A stretch of 64,000 nucleotides of DNA from Xenorhabdus lircayensis (lineage in GTDB: Bacteria; Pseudomonadota; Gammaproteobacteria; Enterobacterales; Enterobacteriaceae): positions 61,128 through 125,127 of the forward strand of contig NZ_JACOII010000033.1 in NCBI RefSeq assembly GCF_016306625.1, given 5' to 3'. The notes under the pieces were generated by a model. The model was given only the letters and a program-made list of their open reading frames with translations. It was not told where the DNA came from and did no database searches. Position 1 is the first letter of the stretch. Every line of letters begins with the position of its first letter. Shown piece after piece: positions 50,654 to 59,844 of this stretch. Position numbers and translations under genes: made by a program.

Positions 50654-51334
50654 ATGAGTAATAAACCCATCATTTCACCTCAAATAATTAACACTCTAGC
50701 AATAAGTAACGATCCTTGGGGGATAAAGGATAATAACTCATGCTTTATTTATGGTAACAAAGCATTGAGTTCTATTAAAGGTTTCTCTGATTCATTTTAT
50801 TTTGAAGGACTTTATGATGATGAACTTCCTTGGGATGGTGCTGAATTTGCAAAGGAATATATTAATCATGATCAAAAGGTAATGGAAGAAGAAAAATCAT
50901 ACATTTCTCTCGAAACACATATTTGGGGGGAAACAAAAACATTATCATCTTACTTCTGTGAAAAATCACCTCTCTATCATGAAAATGGTGATTGTATAGG
51001 AATTATATATCATTTATGGAAAGCTCAAGATTATTCATTAACCCGCCTATACCATGGAAAACTTCCTGCATCTATTATGTTTCAACCACCTACTCATTTA
51101 TTTACTCAACGGGAATGGGATGTCATTTTCCTCTCTTTACACAAAAATACCAGTAAACAAATTGGCAGAATATTAAATATTTCCTATCGTACTGTCGAAA
51201 ACTATACAGCACAAATATATAAAAAGGTTGGTGTTAGCTCTGCCCAACAATTGGAAGAATACTGTCGTTTTAATGATTTCGATCTCTATGTACCAGAAAG
51301 TTTTTTGTGTCCTGAAAGCAGGATTTTTGTTTGA
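50654..51334 (+). CDS. PAS-LuxR solo transcriptional regulator (copy 3)
   Basis: This 226-residue paralogue has a PAS_4-like domain at about 10-125 (DPWGIKDNNSCFIYGNKALSSIKG) and a canonical C-terminal LuxR helix-turn-helix LFTQREWDVIFLSLHKNTSKQIGRILNISYRTVENYTAQIYKKVGV at about 153-200. GGAATATGAT precedes the ATG. It is likely co-transcribed with copy 2. No partner synthase gene is nearby. Confidence 0.85.
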   Translation: MSNKPIISPQIINTLAISNDPWGIKDNNSCFIYGNKALSSIKGFSDSFYFEGLYDDELPWDGAEFAKEYINHDQKVMEEEKSYISLETHIWGETKTLSSYFCEKSPLYHENGDCIGIIYHLWKAQDYSLTRLYHGKLPASIMFQPPTHLFTQREWDVIFLSLHKNTSKQIGRILNISYRTVENYTAQIYKKVGVSSAQQLEEYCRFNDFDLYVPESFLCPESRIFV

Positions 51335-51403
51335 ATATCAAATTTTATCAATACCTACGATATCGTTGTACATCACAGTGAAAACTGTTAAATAGGAGCA
51401 ACA

Positions 51404-51505
51404 ATGTTAATGCCGATATTTAATGCCTATGCAGTGTCACGGATATCGGCATTATTTATGGTAAGTTCAATAACTTGTTCTTTTATCCCTACCAGACAGG
51501 TATAA
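51404..51505 (+). CDS. Possible small protein (33 codons)
   Basis: An ATG five bases after a perfect AGGAG opens a 33-codon frame starting MLMPIFNAYAVSRISALFMV and ending IPTRQV. It has a hydrophobic middle and could be a small membrane peptide or leader. It contains a perfect 11-bp inverted repeat, AATGCCGATAT (51409-51419) and ATATCGGCATT (51443-51453), which might instead be a terminator of the regulator pair. No homologue is recognised; weakly supported. Confidence 0.25.
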   Translation: MLMPIFNAYAVSRISALFMVSSITCSFIPTRQV

Positions 51506-51731
51506 GTACGATAGACATATTATTTTTAAATACATCATATAACATTTCTCTTCCTCTGAGTTTTATCTCTTTTGGCTTCCAGCTGGCTAGCAAAACATTT
51601 TCGTCCAAGAAGTGATCTGCATTCCATTTTTACAATCCAATGCGAATTTTATTTGCCTATTTGTTAATCACATCCTATTTATTGTTCAACAATACAAAAA
51701 CAATTAATTAACAATAAACATAACCTAAGCC

Positions 51732-51803
51732 AACAATACAACAATACAACAATACAACAATACAACAATACAACAATACAACAATACAACAATACAACAA
51801 TAC
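51732..51803. repeat. Nine perfect tandem copies of an 8-bp unit upstream of the DUF969 gene
   Basis: The unit AACAATAC is repeated nine times without error (72 bp) and followed by a diverged part-copy. It ends 34 bp before the ATG of the DUF969 gene and just before its SD (GGGGAAG), so it lies in the promoter or 5' untranslated region. Such simple-sequence tracts change copy number by slippage. The rest of 51335-51837 holds only the small frame noted at 51404 and AT-rich DNA. Confidence 0.95.
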
Positions 51804-51837
51804 AACAACACTAAGTTTAATCATGGGGAAGTAAATT

Positions 51838-52566
51838 ATGCAGCAAGCTATCAATTTTTGGCCCTTAATCGGGATCGCCGTCATTATCATCGGTTTTATC
51901 ATCAGATTTAATCCTGTTCTTGTTGTCACAATTGCCGGCCTTATAACGGGGTTAGCCGCCCAAATGCCAATAGTTGACGTTCTGGAGAAGCTAGGCTCTG
52001 GTTTTATTAATACGTTAAATCTTACGCTGACCATCCTGTTTCCTTTGGTCATTATTGGCCTGCTGGAAAGGCATGGATTAAAAGAACGCGCCCAGAAATC
52101 CATTGCCCATATTAAAACCGCCACCACTGGGCGTTTACTGATTGTCTATCTGTTTATACGCGAAACCTCTGCTGCTCTAGGGTTAACCAGTTTAGGCGGG
52201 CATCCACAAATGGTTCGCCCTCTGCTGGCTCCCATGGCAGAAGGTGCGGCTGAAAACCAATATGGAGAGTTACCGGATTCGGTTCGTCATCGCATTCGCG
52301 CCATGTCCGCCGCAACGGATAATACTGGGCTGTTCTTCGGTGAGGATATTTTTGTCGCCTTTGGGGCCATTATTTTTATGCACAATTTCATGCTGGAATC
52401 GGGTGGTATTCATACCGAACCGCTGCATATTGCCCTCTGGGGAATTCCCACCGCAATTTGTGCTTTTCTAATCCACTCTATTCGGTTATATCGCCTCGAT
52501 CACCGCCTTGCCAACGAACTGAATTCCTTGAATCACACTAGATTGAATAGCAAAGGAGCGAAATAA
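51838..52566 (+). CDS. DUF969 membrane protein
   Basis: The 242-residue inner-membrane protein has about six helices (first FWPLIGIAVIIIGFIIRFNPVLVVTIAGLITGLAA). Conserved DUF969 segments include ETSAALGLTSLGGHPQMVRPLLAPMAEGAAENQYG and MSAATDNTGLFFGEDIFVAFGA. DUF969 and DUF979 genes usually occur as a pair beside pcp, as here, so a transporter for pyroglutamate or related peptides is inferred. GGGGAAG lies 8 bp before the ATG. It overlaps the next gene by one base. Confidence 0.85.
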   Translation: MQQAINFWPLIGIAVIIIGFIIRFNPVLVVTIAGLITGLAAQMPIVDVLEKLGSGFINTLNLTLTILFPLVIIGLLERHGLKERAQKSIAHIKTATTGRLLIVYLFIRETSAALGLTSLGGHPQMVRPLLAPMAEGAAENQYGELPDSVRHRIRAMSAATDNTGLFFGEDIFVAFGAIIFMHNFMLESGGIHTEPLHIALWGIPTAICAFLIHSIRLYRLDHRLANELNSLNHTRLNSKGAK

Positions 52567-53685
52567 TGTTTCAGTTACAGTATCTCTATGTGCTGGCGGG
52601 GCTTATCTTGATCGCTGTTGCTATCATGTCATGGCGTGATAAAGCCAATCCTCGGCGCTTAACTACGGGCCTGTTTTGGGCACTGTACGGTTTAATTTTT
52701 CTGATGGGGAAATGGAGCTATCATTTTACGGCTATCTGGATCAGTGATGAAGTCCATGCCCAGAAAATCGCCCATATCTGTGTTGGCGTGTTGGTGGTTG
52801 TTATGGCACTGCTGGCTGGATTCGGCGGTGTTCGTCTGGGAAATTATCATCAACGCACACCAAAACAACGGCAGGAAAGTGCTGAACGTCTTGGTAATCG
52901 GTTATTTTTGCCCGCTTTGCTGATCCCCATTGTCACCATGCTTGGCATTCTGATGTTTAACCACATTCCCGACCTGCAACAAGCTGTCTTTGGTTCAGGC
53001 AATAACTCAACACTGGTGACGCTCTTTTCCGTTACTCTAGGGTGCCTGATTGGATTAATTATCGCGTTACGCATGAGTCGTGATGCCATTACACAGCCTA
53101 TACAGGAGACTCGCCGTCTGCTAGATTCGATTGGTTGTGTATTTATCCTACCACAAATTCTGGCAACCCTCGGTTTGCTGTTTACCGCAGCCGGTGTAGG
53201 CACTGTGATTTCTCATCTGACCGAAAATTATTTGGCTGTCGATAATCGATTTATCGCAGTGGTATAGCTAAATCAGTATAACTTGACGCAGTCTACATGC
53301 CTCATAAGCAATACTGCCTTGTCATTTGAATTTAGATGCTATGTCATATTATTTTGGTTCTGCTATAGCTTATGTATTTGGCATGGCTCTGCTAACCATG
53401 ATTATGGGTAATGCTTTCGCCGCCTTTCCCATCATCACCGCTGGTATTGGCATTCCGATTTTGATCTTACAGCACGGCGGCAATCCAGCAGTTATGGCCG
53501 CTATTGGTATGTTCTCCGGCTATTGTGGTACGTTAATGACCCCAATGGCAGCGAATTTCAACATCGTGCCCGCGGCTCTGTTAGAGTTGCCTGATCGCAA
53601 TGCTGTGATCAAAGCACAAATTCCCACGGGAAGCACTTTACTGGTGACTAATGTGTTCTTACTCTACTTCCTAATGTTCTTATGA
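52566..53685 (+). pseudogene. DUF979 membrane protein gene, interrupted by a 101-bp element
   Basis: The 5' part (52566-53267) encodes 233 residues of a DUF979 protein ending at VDNRFIAVV and then meets a TAG carried by the inserted element. The 3' part continues in another frame at about 53368 with AYVFGMALLTMIMGNAFAAFPIITAGIG and FSGYCGTLMTPMAANFNIVPAALLELPDRNAVIKAQ to the stop at 53685. Removing 103 bases (the element plus one TA copy) restores IAVV-AYVFGM and one uninterrupted 338-residue frame. The intact protein would be a multi-helix membrane partner of the DUF969 protein. A short ATG at 53326 inside the element opens the 3' frame, but a functional split protein is unlikely. Confidence 0.88.
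53265..53365. mobile_element. 101-bp MITE-like element with imperfect terminal inverted repeats
   Basis: The left end is TAGCTAAATCAGTATAACTT then GAC; the right end on the opposite strand is TAGCAGAACCAAAATAATAT then GAC. These match at 16 of 23 positions, with identical TAGC and TGAC blocks. It is flanked on both sides by TA (53263-53264 and 53366-53367), the expected duplication of a TA target. No coding capacity. It is not ERIC: the ends do not match. Confidence 0.8.
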
Positions 53686-53705
53686 AACAACAATAAGGAT
53701 CCGAC

Positions 53706-54353
53706 ATGAAAACTATTTTAGTTACTGGTTTTGAACCTTTTGATGGTGAAACGATAAATCCATCATGGGAAGCCACTAAACTATTACAGGGCCATCAAAT
53801 TGCCGGCGCAAATGTTGAAGTTTGCCAGCTTCCCTGCATTTTTGATGCCGCTTTAGAACATCTCTATGCTGCTATTGACCAGATTCAACCGGAACTGGTG
53901 ATTTCAGTAGGGCAATCAGGAGGTAGGGCAAACATCAGCGTAGAACGTATCGCAATTAATATCAATGATGCCAGTATTCCCGATAATGCTGGGAAACAGC
54001 CGATTGATACTCCCATTATTCCCGGTGGCCCTGCGGCATATTTCTCTAGTCTGCCTACCAAAGCTATGGTTAATGAGCTGAAGAAGGCAGGTATTCCCGC
54101 GTCAGTTTCCCAAACTGCTGGTACTTTTGTTTGCAATCATGTTATGTATGGCTTATTGCATTATTTGGCACAAAAATATCCCTCTGTTTACGGAGGATTT
54201 ATCCATGTTCCTTATCTGCCAGAACAGGCAGTCAAACATTCTAATATGCCAAGTATGACACTAGAATTGATAACAATAGCGTTGAAAACAGCCATTGAAA
54301 CAGCATGGGAAAATAAAGCGGATATTGTTGTTACAGGCGGTGCTACGCACTAA
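53706..54353 (+). CDS. pcp: Pyrrolidone-carboxylate peptidase (pyroglutamyl-peptidase I)
   Basis: This 215-residue cysteine peptidase of family C15 removes N-terminal pyroglutamate. The catalytic triad is Glu80 ([10 protein letters not shown]), Cys143 ([15 protein letters not shown]) and His167 ([12 protein letters not shown]). The length is the family standard. ATAAGGAT precedes the ATG, 20 bp after the DUF979 stop, so it closes the DUF969-DUF979-pcp operon. A hairpin follows. Confidence 0.96.
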   Translation: MKTILVTGFEPFDGETINPSWEATKLLQGHQIAGANVEVCQLPCIFDAALEHLYAAIDQIQPELVISVGQSGGRANISVERIAININDASIPDNAGKQPIDTPIIPGGPAAYFSSLPTKAMVNELKKAGIPASVSQTAGTFVCNHVMYGLLHYLAQKYPSVYGGFIHVPYLPEQAVKHSNMPSMTLELITIALKTAIETAWENKADIVVTGGATH

Positions 54354-54373
54354 GAGAATAAGTCAATACCGGA

Positions 54374-54409
54374 AATAGATTAGCCACTGTATTCAATGGC
54401 TAATCTATT
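54374..54409 (+). terminator. Hairpin after pcp
   Basis: AATAGATTAGCCA and TGGCTAATCTATT form a perfect 13-bp stem with a 10-base loop. No T-run follows directly (CAGTTATC), and the same structure may serve pgpA on the other strand. Confidence 0.6.
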
Positions 54410-54435
54410 CAGTTATCACAACGTTTAATGCTATT

Positions 54436-54467
54436 GTTTTGAATAATAATCGTTTTGAATAATAATC
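54436..54467. repeat. Tandem 16-bp duplication next to pgpA
   Basis: GTTTTGAATAATAATC occurs twice in direct tandem (54436-54451 and 54452-54467), ending three bases before the pgpA stop codon. Confidence 0.85.
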
Positions 54468-54469
54468 GT

Positions 54470-54961
54470 TTAGAAAGGCAACAGTTGGTAGACATTCAGC
54501 AGCCAAATAACCGCAACCGCAAAGATTGCCGCGATAATGTCATCCAGCATAATGCCGACTCCGCCTTTCACATAGCGGTCAAACCAGCGAATCGGCCACG
54601 GTTTCCACATATCAAAAATGCGGAATACCACAAAGCCCACCAAAACCCATTGCCAGTTGAGCACCGGAATCGCCATCAATGTGATCCACATGCCGATGAA
54701 TTCATCCCAGACCACACAGCCCGGATCTTCCACTTTCATGGCATCAGCCGCTTTCTGGCAAATCACGCAACCAATGATGGTTCCCAACAAGATGGCCAAC
54801 CAAATTCCCCATGTAGGCAACTGCACCAACAGCAACCAGAAAGGGATCGCCGCCACTGAACCCATCGTGCCCGGTATAATCGGCGATAAGCCACTACCGA
54901 ACCCCGTGGCCAACAAATGCCACGGATTGCTCATTTTTAAGTGACGTTTTGCATCATCCAT
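54470..54961 (-). CDS. pgpA: Phosphatidylglycerophosphatase A PgpA
   Basis: This 163-residue inner-membrane phosphatase makes phosphatidylglycerol. It follows E. coli Pgp[31 protein letters not shown]-type middle, [13 protein letters not shown] and [18 protein letters not shown]. The start at 54961 is preferred because AGGAGG lies 7 bp upstream; an in-frame ATG seven codons earlier lies on the other side of that site. It overlaps thiL by 8 bp. Confidence 0.93.
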   Translation of the reverse strand: MDDAKRHLKMSNPWHLLATGFGSGLSPIIPGTMGSVAAIPFWLLLVQLPTWGIWLAILLGTIIGCVICQKAADAMKVEDPGCVVWDEFIGMWITLMAIPVLNWQWVLVGFVVFRIFDMWKPWPIRWFDRYVKGGVGIMLDDIIAAIFAVAVIWLLNVYQLLPF

Positions 54962-56000
54962 GCGTCCCCTCCTTTTGGTCATTTTCTGCTTGCTGTACTG
55001 CTGAACAAGGTACTACAGGTTTTTTATCGGTTTTAAAATGGTCAAAGCCTTTCAGATCCAGCTCAATTTCTTCGTTGTTGTTAAAGTAGCGGATGCCTTC
55101 TGATTCTGGCCTAATTTGCCCAATACAGCAGAAACTGGCACCCGAATGGGCCAATGCCATATTTAATGCACCACGGTTAAGCTCAGGTACAGTGAAGCAC
55201 AATTCATAATCTTCACCACCGCTTAACGACCATTTCAAGGCCTGTTCAGGGGCAACATATTGCTGCATAGCTTCGGAATAAGGTAACGCATCCAGATTAA
55301 TACGTGCGCCACATTGGCTAGCTGTCAGAATATGATTGAGATCAGAAATCAAGCCATCAGACAGATCAATCGCGGAAGAAGCGAGATCACGCAGCGCCTG
55401 CCCCTGTAAAACTCGTGGTTGCGGGCGGAGGTGACGCTTAACCAGCCAATTGTGGATCGCACTATCTTCCACAGTCAGACGATCTTGCAACAGAGCAAGC
55501 CCCGCTGCACTGTCACCCAGCGTTCCGGTTACATAAATCCAATCACCGTTCTTCGCACCTGCGCGGCGCAACGCTCTGCCGGCCGGAACCAAACCATGTA
55601 CGGTTAGCGTCAAACTCATGGGGCCTTTTGTGGTATCCCCACCAATCAATTGCATACCGTAATAATTCAGTTGTTCAAACAGACTATCACTGAATCTCTT
55701 TAACCAATCCTCATTGACGTCAGGCAACGTTAACGCCAGCGATGCCCAAGCTGGGTCTGCCCCAACGGCGGCCAGGTCACTGATATTGACAGCCAGTGCC
55801 TTATAGGCCAAATCTTCCGGTAAGATTTCAGGAAGAAAATGGACACCAGAAATCAGTGTATCCATTGTTACTGCTAATTCTTGCTTATCTGCAACGGTCA
55901 TCAGCGCACAATCATCACCAATCCCGAGATTTACATCACGTCGGCGGATGACATGGCGATTGAAATAACGTGCAATGAGGTCAAATTCACCACATGCCAT
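54954..56000 (-). CDS. thiL: Thiamine-monophosphate kinase ThiL
   Basis: This 348-residue PurM-like kinase phosphorylates thiamine monophosphate to the diphosphate. The start [13 protein letters not shown] is as in E. coli; GIGDDCALM and [10 protein letters not shown] bind metal and nucleotide, and [14 protein letters not shown] and [13 protein letters not shown] are conserved. An in-frame start 12 codons upstream is rejected. It lies between nusB and pgpA in the usual order. Confidence 0.95.
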   Translation of the reverse strand: MACGEFDLIARYFNRHVIRRRDVNLGIGDDCALMTVADKQELAVTMDTLISGVHFLPEILPEDLAYKALAVNISDLAAVGADPAWASLALTLPDVNEDWLKRFSDSLFEQLNYYGMQLIGGDTTKGPMSLTLTVHGLVPAGRALRRAGAKNGDWIYVTGTLGDSAAGLALLQDRLTVEDSAIHNWLVKRHLRPQPRVLQGQALRDLASSAIDLSDGLISDLNHILTASQCGARINLDALPYSEAMQQYVAPEQALKWSLSGGEDYELCFTVPELNRGALNMALAHSGASFCCIGQIRPESEGIRYFNNNEEIELDLKGFDHFKTDKKPVVPCSAVQQAENDQKEGTHG

Positions 56001-56101
56001 AATAGAATTCCAAAAAGTGACTGACGATGAGCACATGAGGCCGGTAATCCGGCCTCATGTGTAAAATCATCGAGTTATAATGGGGAACTCCTGGCAAGCA
56101 A

Positions 56102-56518
56102 TCACTTTTTCTTACGTGCTGCCGGGCCAGCTTTATCCAACACCCCATTCACGAATTTATGGCTATCTTCGGCGCCAAACGTTTTTGCCAGTTCGATACC
56201 TTCATTGATAGCCACTTTGTAGGGAACATCATCACGAAAGCTTAGTTCAAACATTGCAACGCGCAAGATAGCTTTTTCCACCTGACCTAGCTCTTCGAGC
56301 TGGCGGGAAAGATAAGGCGCCATCAAAGCGTCCAATTTTGTAGCATTGACCGCTACCCCGGACAGCAACTCACGGAAATAGGTGATATCAACACCGTTTA
56401 CGTCCTGCTCTGACAGAAACTGCAATTCAACATCAGCAATGCTATTTTTGGATAATTGCCATGAATAAATTGCCTGAACAGCACACTCACGAGCACGACG
56501 ACGAGCAGCAGGTTTCAC
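56102..56518 (-). CDS. nusB: Transcription antitermination protein NusB
   Basis: This 138-residue all-helical RNA-binding protein (E. coli 139 aa) has the family segments [60 protein letters not shown] and FVNGVLDKA. It joins NusE in rRNA antitermination. It is 29 bp downstream of ribH. Confidence 0.97.
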   Translation of the reverse strand: MKPAARRRARECAVQAIYSWQLSKNSIADVELQFLSEQDVNGVDITYFRELLSGVAVNATKLDALMAPYLSRQLEELGQVEKAILRVAMFELSFRDDVPYKVAINEGIELAKTFGAEDSHKFVNGVLDKAGPAARKKK

Positions 56519-56547
56519 AAAATTCCCCTTAATTAAAACTAAAAAAT

Positions 56548-57018
56548 TTAGCCTTTAATGGCTTTGATTACATTGATCATTTCCAATGCGGTCAAGGCAG
56601 CTTCCGCGCCTTTATTACCCGCTTTAGTACCTGCGCGTTCAATTGCCTGTTCAATATTTTCAGTTGTCAGAACACCAAATGTGACAGGAATGTCACTGGA
56701 CATCGCCACACTGGACAAGCCAGAGCTGCACTCGCCGGCAACATATTCGAAGTGGGCTGTACCGCCACGGATAACAGTACCCAGAGCGATAACCGCATCA
56801 TATTTTTTGGATTCAGCCAGTGCCTTAGCAGCCAACGGCAGCTCATAGGCACCCGGAACCCATACTACGGTGATATTGTCTGGAGAAACCTGACCGATGC
56901 GTTCCAACGCATCCACGGCTCCTTCCAGCAGGCTGTCATTAATGAAGTTGTTAAAGCGGGCGATCGCAATAGCAATGCGGGCTTCAGGAGCTGCAACAAC
57001 ACCTTTGATTACGTTCAT
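56548..57018 (-). CDS. ribH: 6,7-dimethyl-8-ribityllumazine synthase (RibH/RibE)
   Basis: This 156-residue lumazine synthase (named ribE in E. coli K-12; 156 aa) carries [55 protein letters not shown] with the catalytic His, and [20 protein letters not shown]. It catalyses the penultimate step of riboflavin synthesis and shares the operon with ribD. Confidence 0.97.
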   Translation of the reverse strand: MNVIKGVVAAPEARIAIAIARFNNFINDSLLEGAVDALERIGQVSPDNITVVWVPGAYELPLAAKALAESKKYDAVIALGTVIRGGTAHFEYVAGECSSGLSSVAMSSDIPVTFGVLTTENIEQAIERAGTKAGNKGAEAALTALEMINVIKAIKG

Positions 57019-57107
57019 AGCCTTCCTTATACCTTATTCATATCCGCAGGGCCGCGGATCTTATCACATTATTTTTCTCTGCGTCTTGGTTTATGTCCCA
57101 ACTTAAA

Positions 57108-58223
57108 TCAGGATACCCAGACGGGTCGTAAACGAAGACGCACATCAGGCCCAATCTGTTGTACATCAAACAGAGTGAATTCAGGAGCATCCGATAACTT
57201 CTGCAATTCAGGGATAGTGAATAACCCACGGGCACTATTTCCCAGCACCTTGGGCGCGATATAAAGGATCAATTCATCTACTAGCCCCAGTGATAATAAA
57301 GCCCCAGCCAAAGCAGGACCACACTCCGCCCAAACTGAATTGACTTGACGCTTACCAAGTTGCATCATCAACAGCACCAAATCGACACCATCACCATGTT
57401 CAGGCAATAAAATCTGATCGACATTATCGGGCCATTGCTGTTCATTTTTGTTAGTACGTGCTAACCAACATATCCCTGTTTTCTGGATAACCTGATGCTG
57501 TGGGGTCACACGATTTTGGCTATCAGTAATGATGCGGATTGGCTGACGGAGAAGCTCTTGAGGGTAAACCGTTTGTGTTTCAGCATCCAATTCATTCCAG
57601 CGGACAGTCAATGAAGGATCATCTGCCAGTACCGTTGAGCTGGAACTCAAAATGGCACTGCATTGCGCCCGCAATTTCTGTACATCCTGACGGGCTTCTG
57701 GTGAAGTAATCCACTTACTTTCCCCCGACGCCAGCGCGGTACGACCATCCAATGATGCTCCCAGTTTCAATTGCAGATAAGGGAATCCCGTGCGCATACG
57801 TTTGAGAAACCCTTTATTCAAGGATTCTGCCTGTTCCATCATCAGGCCATGTTCAACAACGATACCCGCTTGCCGCAATTTATATAAACCACGTCCGGCA
57901 ACTTGTGGATTGGGATCTTGCATCGCGACCACAACACGGCTTAAACCCGCGGCAATCAAAGAATCAGCACAGGGAGGAGTCTTGCCGTGATGGCTGCATG
58001 GTTCAAGTGTGACGTAAGCTGTAGCACCTTTGGCTTTTTCACCAGCCATACGAAGAGCATGAACCTCTGCATGAGGCTCACCTGCACGTAAATGGAAACC
58101 TTCTCCTACTATTTGATCATCCTTAACGATGACGCAACCTACATTCGGGTTCGGAGATGTTGTAAAACGGCCCTGATGCGCTAACTCCAGCGCTCGGGAC
58201 ATATATATTTCATCGAGTGTCAT
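57108..58223 (-). CDS. ribD: Bifunctional riboflavin deaminase/reductase RibD
   Basis: The product has 371 residues (E. coli 367). The N-terminal cytidine-deaminase-like domain has the zinc site HAEVHAL and PCSHHGKTPPCADSL. The C-terminal reductase domain has KLGASLDGRTALASGESKWITSPEARQDVQKLR and AECGPALAGALLSLGLVDELILYIAPKVLG. It performs two early steps of riboflavin synthesis. It lies between nrdR and ribH. Confidence 0.97.
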   Translation of the reverse strand: MTLDEIYMSRALELAHQGRFTTSPNPNVGCVIVKDDQIVGEGFHLRAGEPHAEVHALRMAGEKAKGATAYVTLEPCSHHGKTPPCADSLIAAGLSRVVVAMQDPNPQVAGRGLYKLRQAGIVVEHGLMMEQAESLNKGFLKRMRTGFPYLQLKLGASLDGRTALASGESKWITSPEARQDVQKLRAQCSAILSSSSTVLADDPSLTVRWNELDAETQTVYPQELLRQPIRIITDSQNRVTPQHQVIQKTGICWLARTNKNEQQWPDNVDQILLPEHGDGVDLVLLMMQLGKRQVNSVWAECGPALAGALLSLGLVDELILYIAPKVLGNSARGLFTIPELQKLSDAPEFTLFDVQQIGPDVRLRLRPVWVS

Positions 58224-58293
58224 AATTTTTCGATCGCCGCATTTTTAGAAAGTCGGATTTATTGAAAACCATCGTTTTTGAAAAACAAAGCTC

Positions 58294-58743
58294 TCAATCT
58301 TGTAGTTTGGCAATCTCTTCGCCAAATTCTCGAACATCCTCAAAACTACGGTAAACAGATGCGAAACGGATGTAAGCCACTTTATCAAGTTTTTTCAACG
58401 CATCCATAACAAAATTCCCGATCATTTTGGACGGGATTTCACGCTCTCCCGTTGCCCGCACCTGTGACTTAATATGGCTAATCGCCGTTTCCACATCATC
58501 AGAGCTGACAGGACGCTTTTCCAATGCCTTTTGCATGCCACGACGCAATTTTTCTTCGTCGAAAGGCTCCCGAATGTCATCACTTTTAATGACTCGCGGC
58601 ATCACCAGTTCTGCGATTTCAAACGTAGTGAAGCGCTCATGACATTCCAGGCACTGACGGCGACGGCGCACTTGTGAGCCATCCCCTACCAGGCGGGAAT
58701 CAATAACTTTAGTATCAACGGCTGCGCAAAATGGGCAATGCAT
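58294..58743 (-). CDS. nrdR: Transcriptional repressor NrdR
   Basis: This 149-residue repressor of ribonucleotide reductase genes has an N-terminal zinc ribbon with Cys3, Cys6, Cys31 and Cys34 ([15 protein letters not shown]) and an ATP-cone domain ([30 protein letters not shown]). Length equals E. coli NrdR. First gene of the nrdR-ribD-ribH-nusB-thiL-pgpA run. Confidence 0.97.
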   Translation of the reverse strand: MHCPFCAAVDTKVIDSRLVGDGSQVRRRRQCLECHERFTTFEIAELVMPRVIKSDDIREPFDEEKLRRGMQKALEKRPVSSDDVETAISHIKSQVRATGEREIPSKMIGNFVMDALKKLDKVAYIRFASVYRSFEDVREFGEEIAKLQD

Positions 58744-58865
58744 ATCGTTTCCTGACAGTTAACCGAAGGGATAACAGTGTACCTTGAAGTGATAATGAAA
58801 AACACCCTGTCAGTAAGTACTCACAGAGTGTTTAAGCAATATCAGCGCTCGATCATGCTAAATCA

Positions 58866-59834
58866 TTAAGGAAGAATGGAAGGTTGATCCGCCCCTTCTT
58901 TCTCAACTTTCTGCAGGGCCATATGTTCACGTTTCATACCCAGCTTCAAGGCCAGAGCAGAAGCAACATAGATGGAAGACACTGTACCGATAGAAACACC
59001 GATTAACATTGCCAATGAGAAACCTTTCAGCATTTCACCACCGAAAATATACAACATCATCACAACCAGCAACGTGGTCGCAGACGTCATGATCGTACGG
59101 CTCAATGTCTGAGTCAGGGAAACGTTGGTGATTTCATACGGCGTACCACGGCGTATCTTGCGGAAGTTCTCACGGATACGGTCTGACACAACGATACTAT
59201 CATTCAACGAATAGCCGATAACGGACATCAACGATGCCACGATAGTCAGATCAATTTCGATGTGGAACAACGACAGTATACCCAGCGTAATAACCACGTC
59301 ATGCGCAAGTGCGATAACTGCCCCTAATGCCAGACGCCACTCAAAGCGGAAACCGACATAAATCAGGATACAGATCAGTGCAACCAGTAGCGCCATCGCT
59401 CCGGTTTGCGCCAGTTCACTTCCCACGCTTGGGCCGACGAACTCCACACGCTTGACCACAGCATCTTTATCGATATTCTGGTTAACAACCGAAATAATCT
59501 TATTGCCCAGTTCTTGCCCTGCATTGCCCACCACTGGCGGCATACGAACCATCACATCACGGCTGCTGCCAAAATTTTGCAAAAGTGGATCAGCAAAACC
59601 ATTTTGTGTCAGGCTTTCACGCATCTCGTCCAGATCCGCAGGTTTACTTAGGTTAATCTCAATTACCGTACCACCGGTAAAATCAAGCCCCCAGTTAAAT
59701 CCACGGACACCAATCATCAAGATGGAAGCGATCAATAGCAGGAACGAAATCCCAAAGGCAACGTTGTCCCAGCGCATAAAGTCGATAACTTTACGCCCAT
59801 AGTTTAATTGTTCAACAGTATAATCCTGTGCCAC
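58866..59834 (-). CDS. secF: Protein translocase subunit SecF
   Basis: This 322-residue RND-like subunit with SecD uses the proton gradient to assist export. It has six helices; [39 protein letters not shown] and [23 protein letters not shown] are diagnostic. The GTG start was chosen because AAGGAG lies 7 bases upstream and the N-terminus AQDYTVEQL matches E. coli MAQEYTVEQL. It follows secD by 10 bp. Confidence 0.97.
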   Translation of the reverse strand: MAQDYTVEQLNYGRKVIDFMRWDNVAFGISFLLLIASILMIGVRGFNWGLDFTGGTVIEINLSKPADLDEMRESLTQNGFADPLLQNFGSSRDVMVRMPPVVGNAGQELGNKIISVVNQNIDKDAVVKRVEFVGPSVGSELAQTGAMALLVALICILIYVGFRFEWRLALGAVIALAHDVVITLGILSLFHIEIDLTIVASLMSVIGYSLNDSIVVSDRIRENFRKIRRGTPYEITNVSLTQTLSRTIMTSATTLLVVMMLYIFGGEMLKGFSLAMLIGVSIGTVSSIYVASALALKLGMKREHMALQKVEKEGADQPSILP

Positions 59835-59844
59835 AACGTGCTCC

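Noticed and set aside
51732..51803. CRISPR-like array
   Set aside because: Units are 8 bp, contiguous and without spacers; no cas genes. It is a simple-sequence repeat.
51708..52127. Minus-strand open frame with a repetitive Cys-Ile-Val-Leu-Tyr tail, overlapping the 8-bp repeat and the DUF969 gene
   Set aside because: It is antisense to a clear DUF969 gene, and its repetitive end is simply the translated tandem tract.
53265..53365. ERIC element as identity of the insertion
   Set aside because: ERIC also targets TA, but the ends here (TAGC...TGAC) and the length do not match ERIC termini or core.
53326..53685. Independent 119-codon gene after the DUF979 5' part
   Set aside because: It is the 3' half of the same DUF979 gene; its first codons come from the inserted element.
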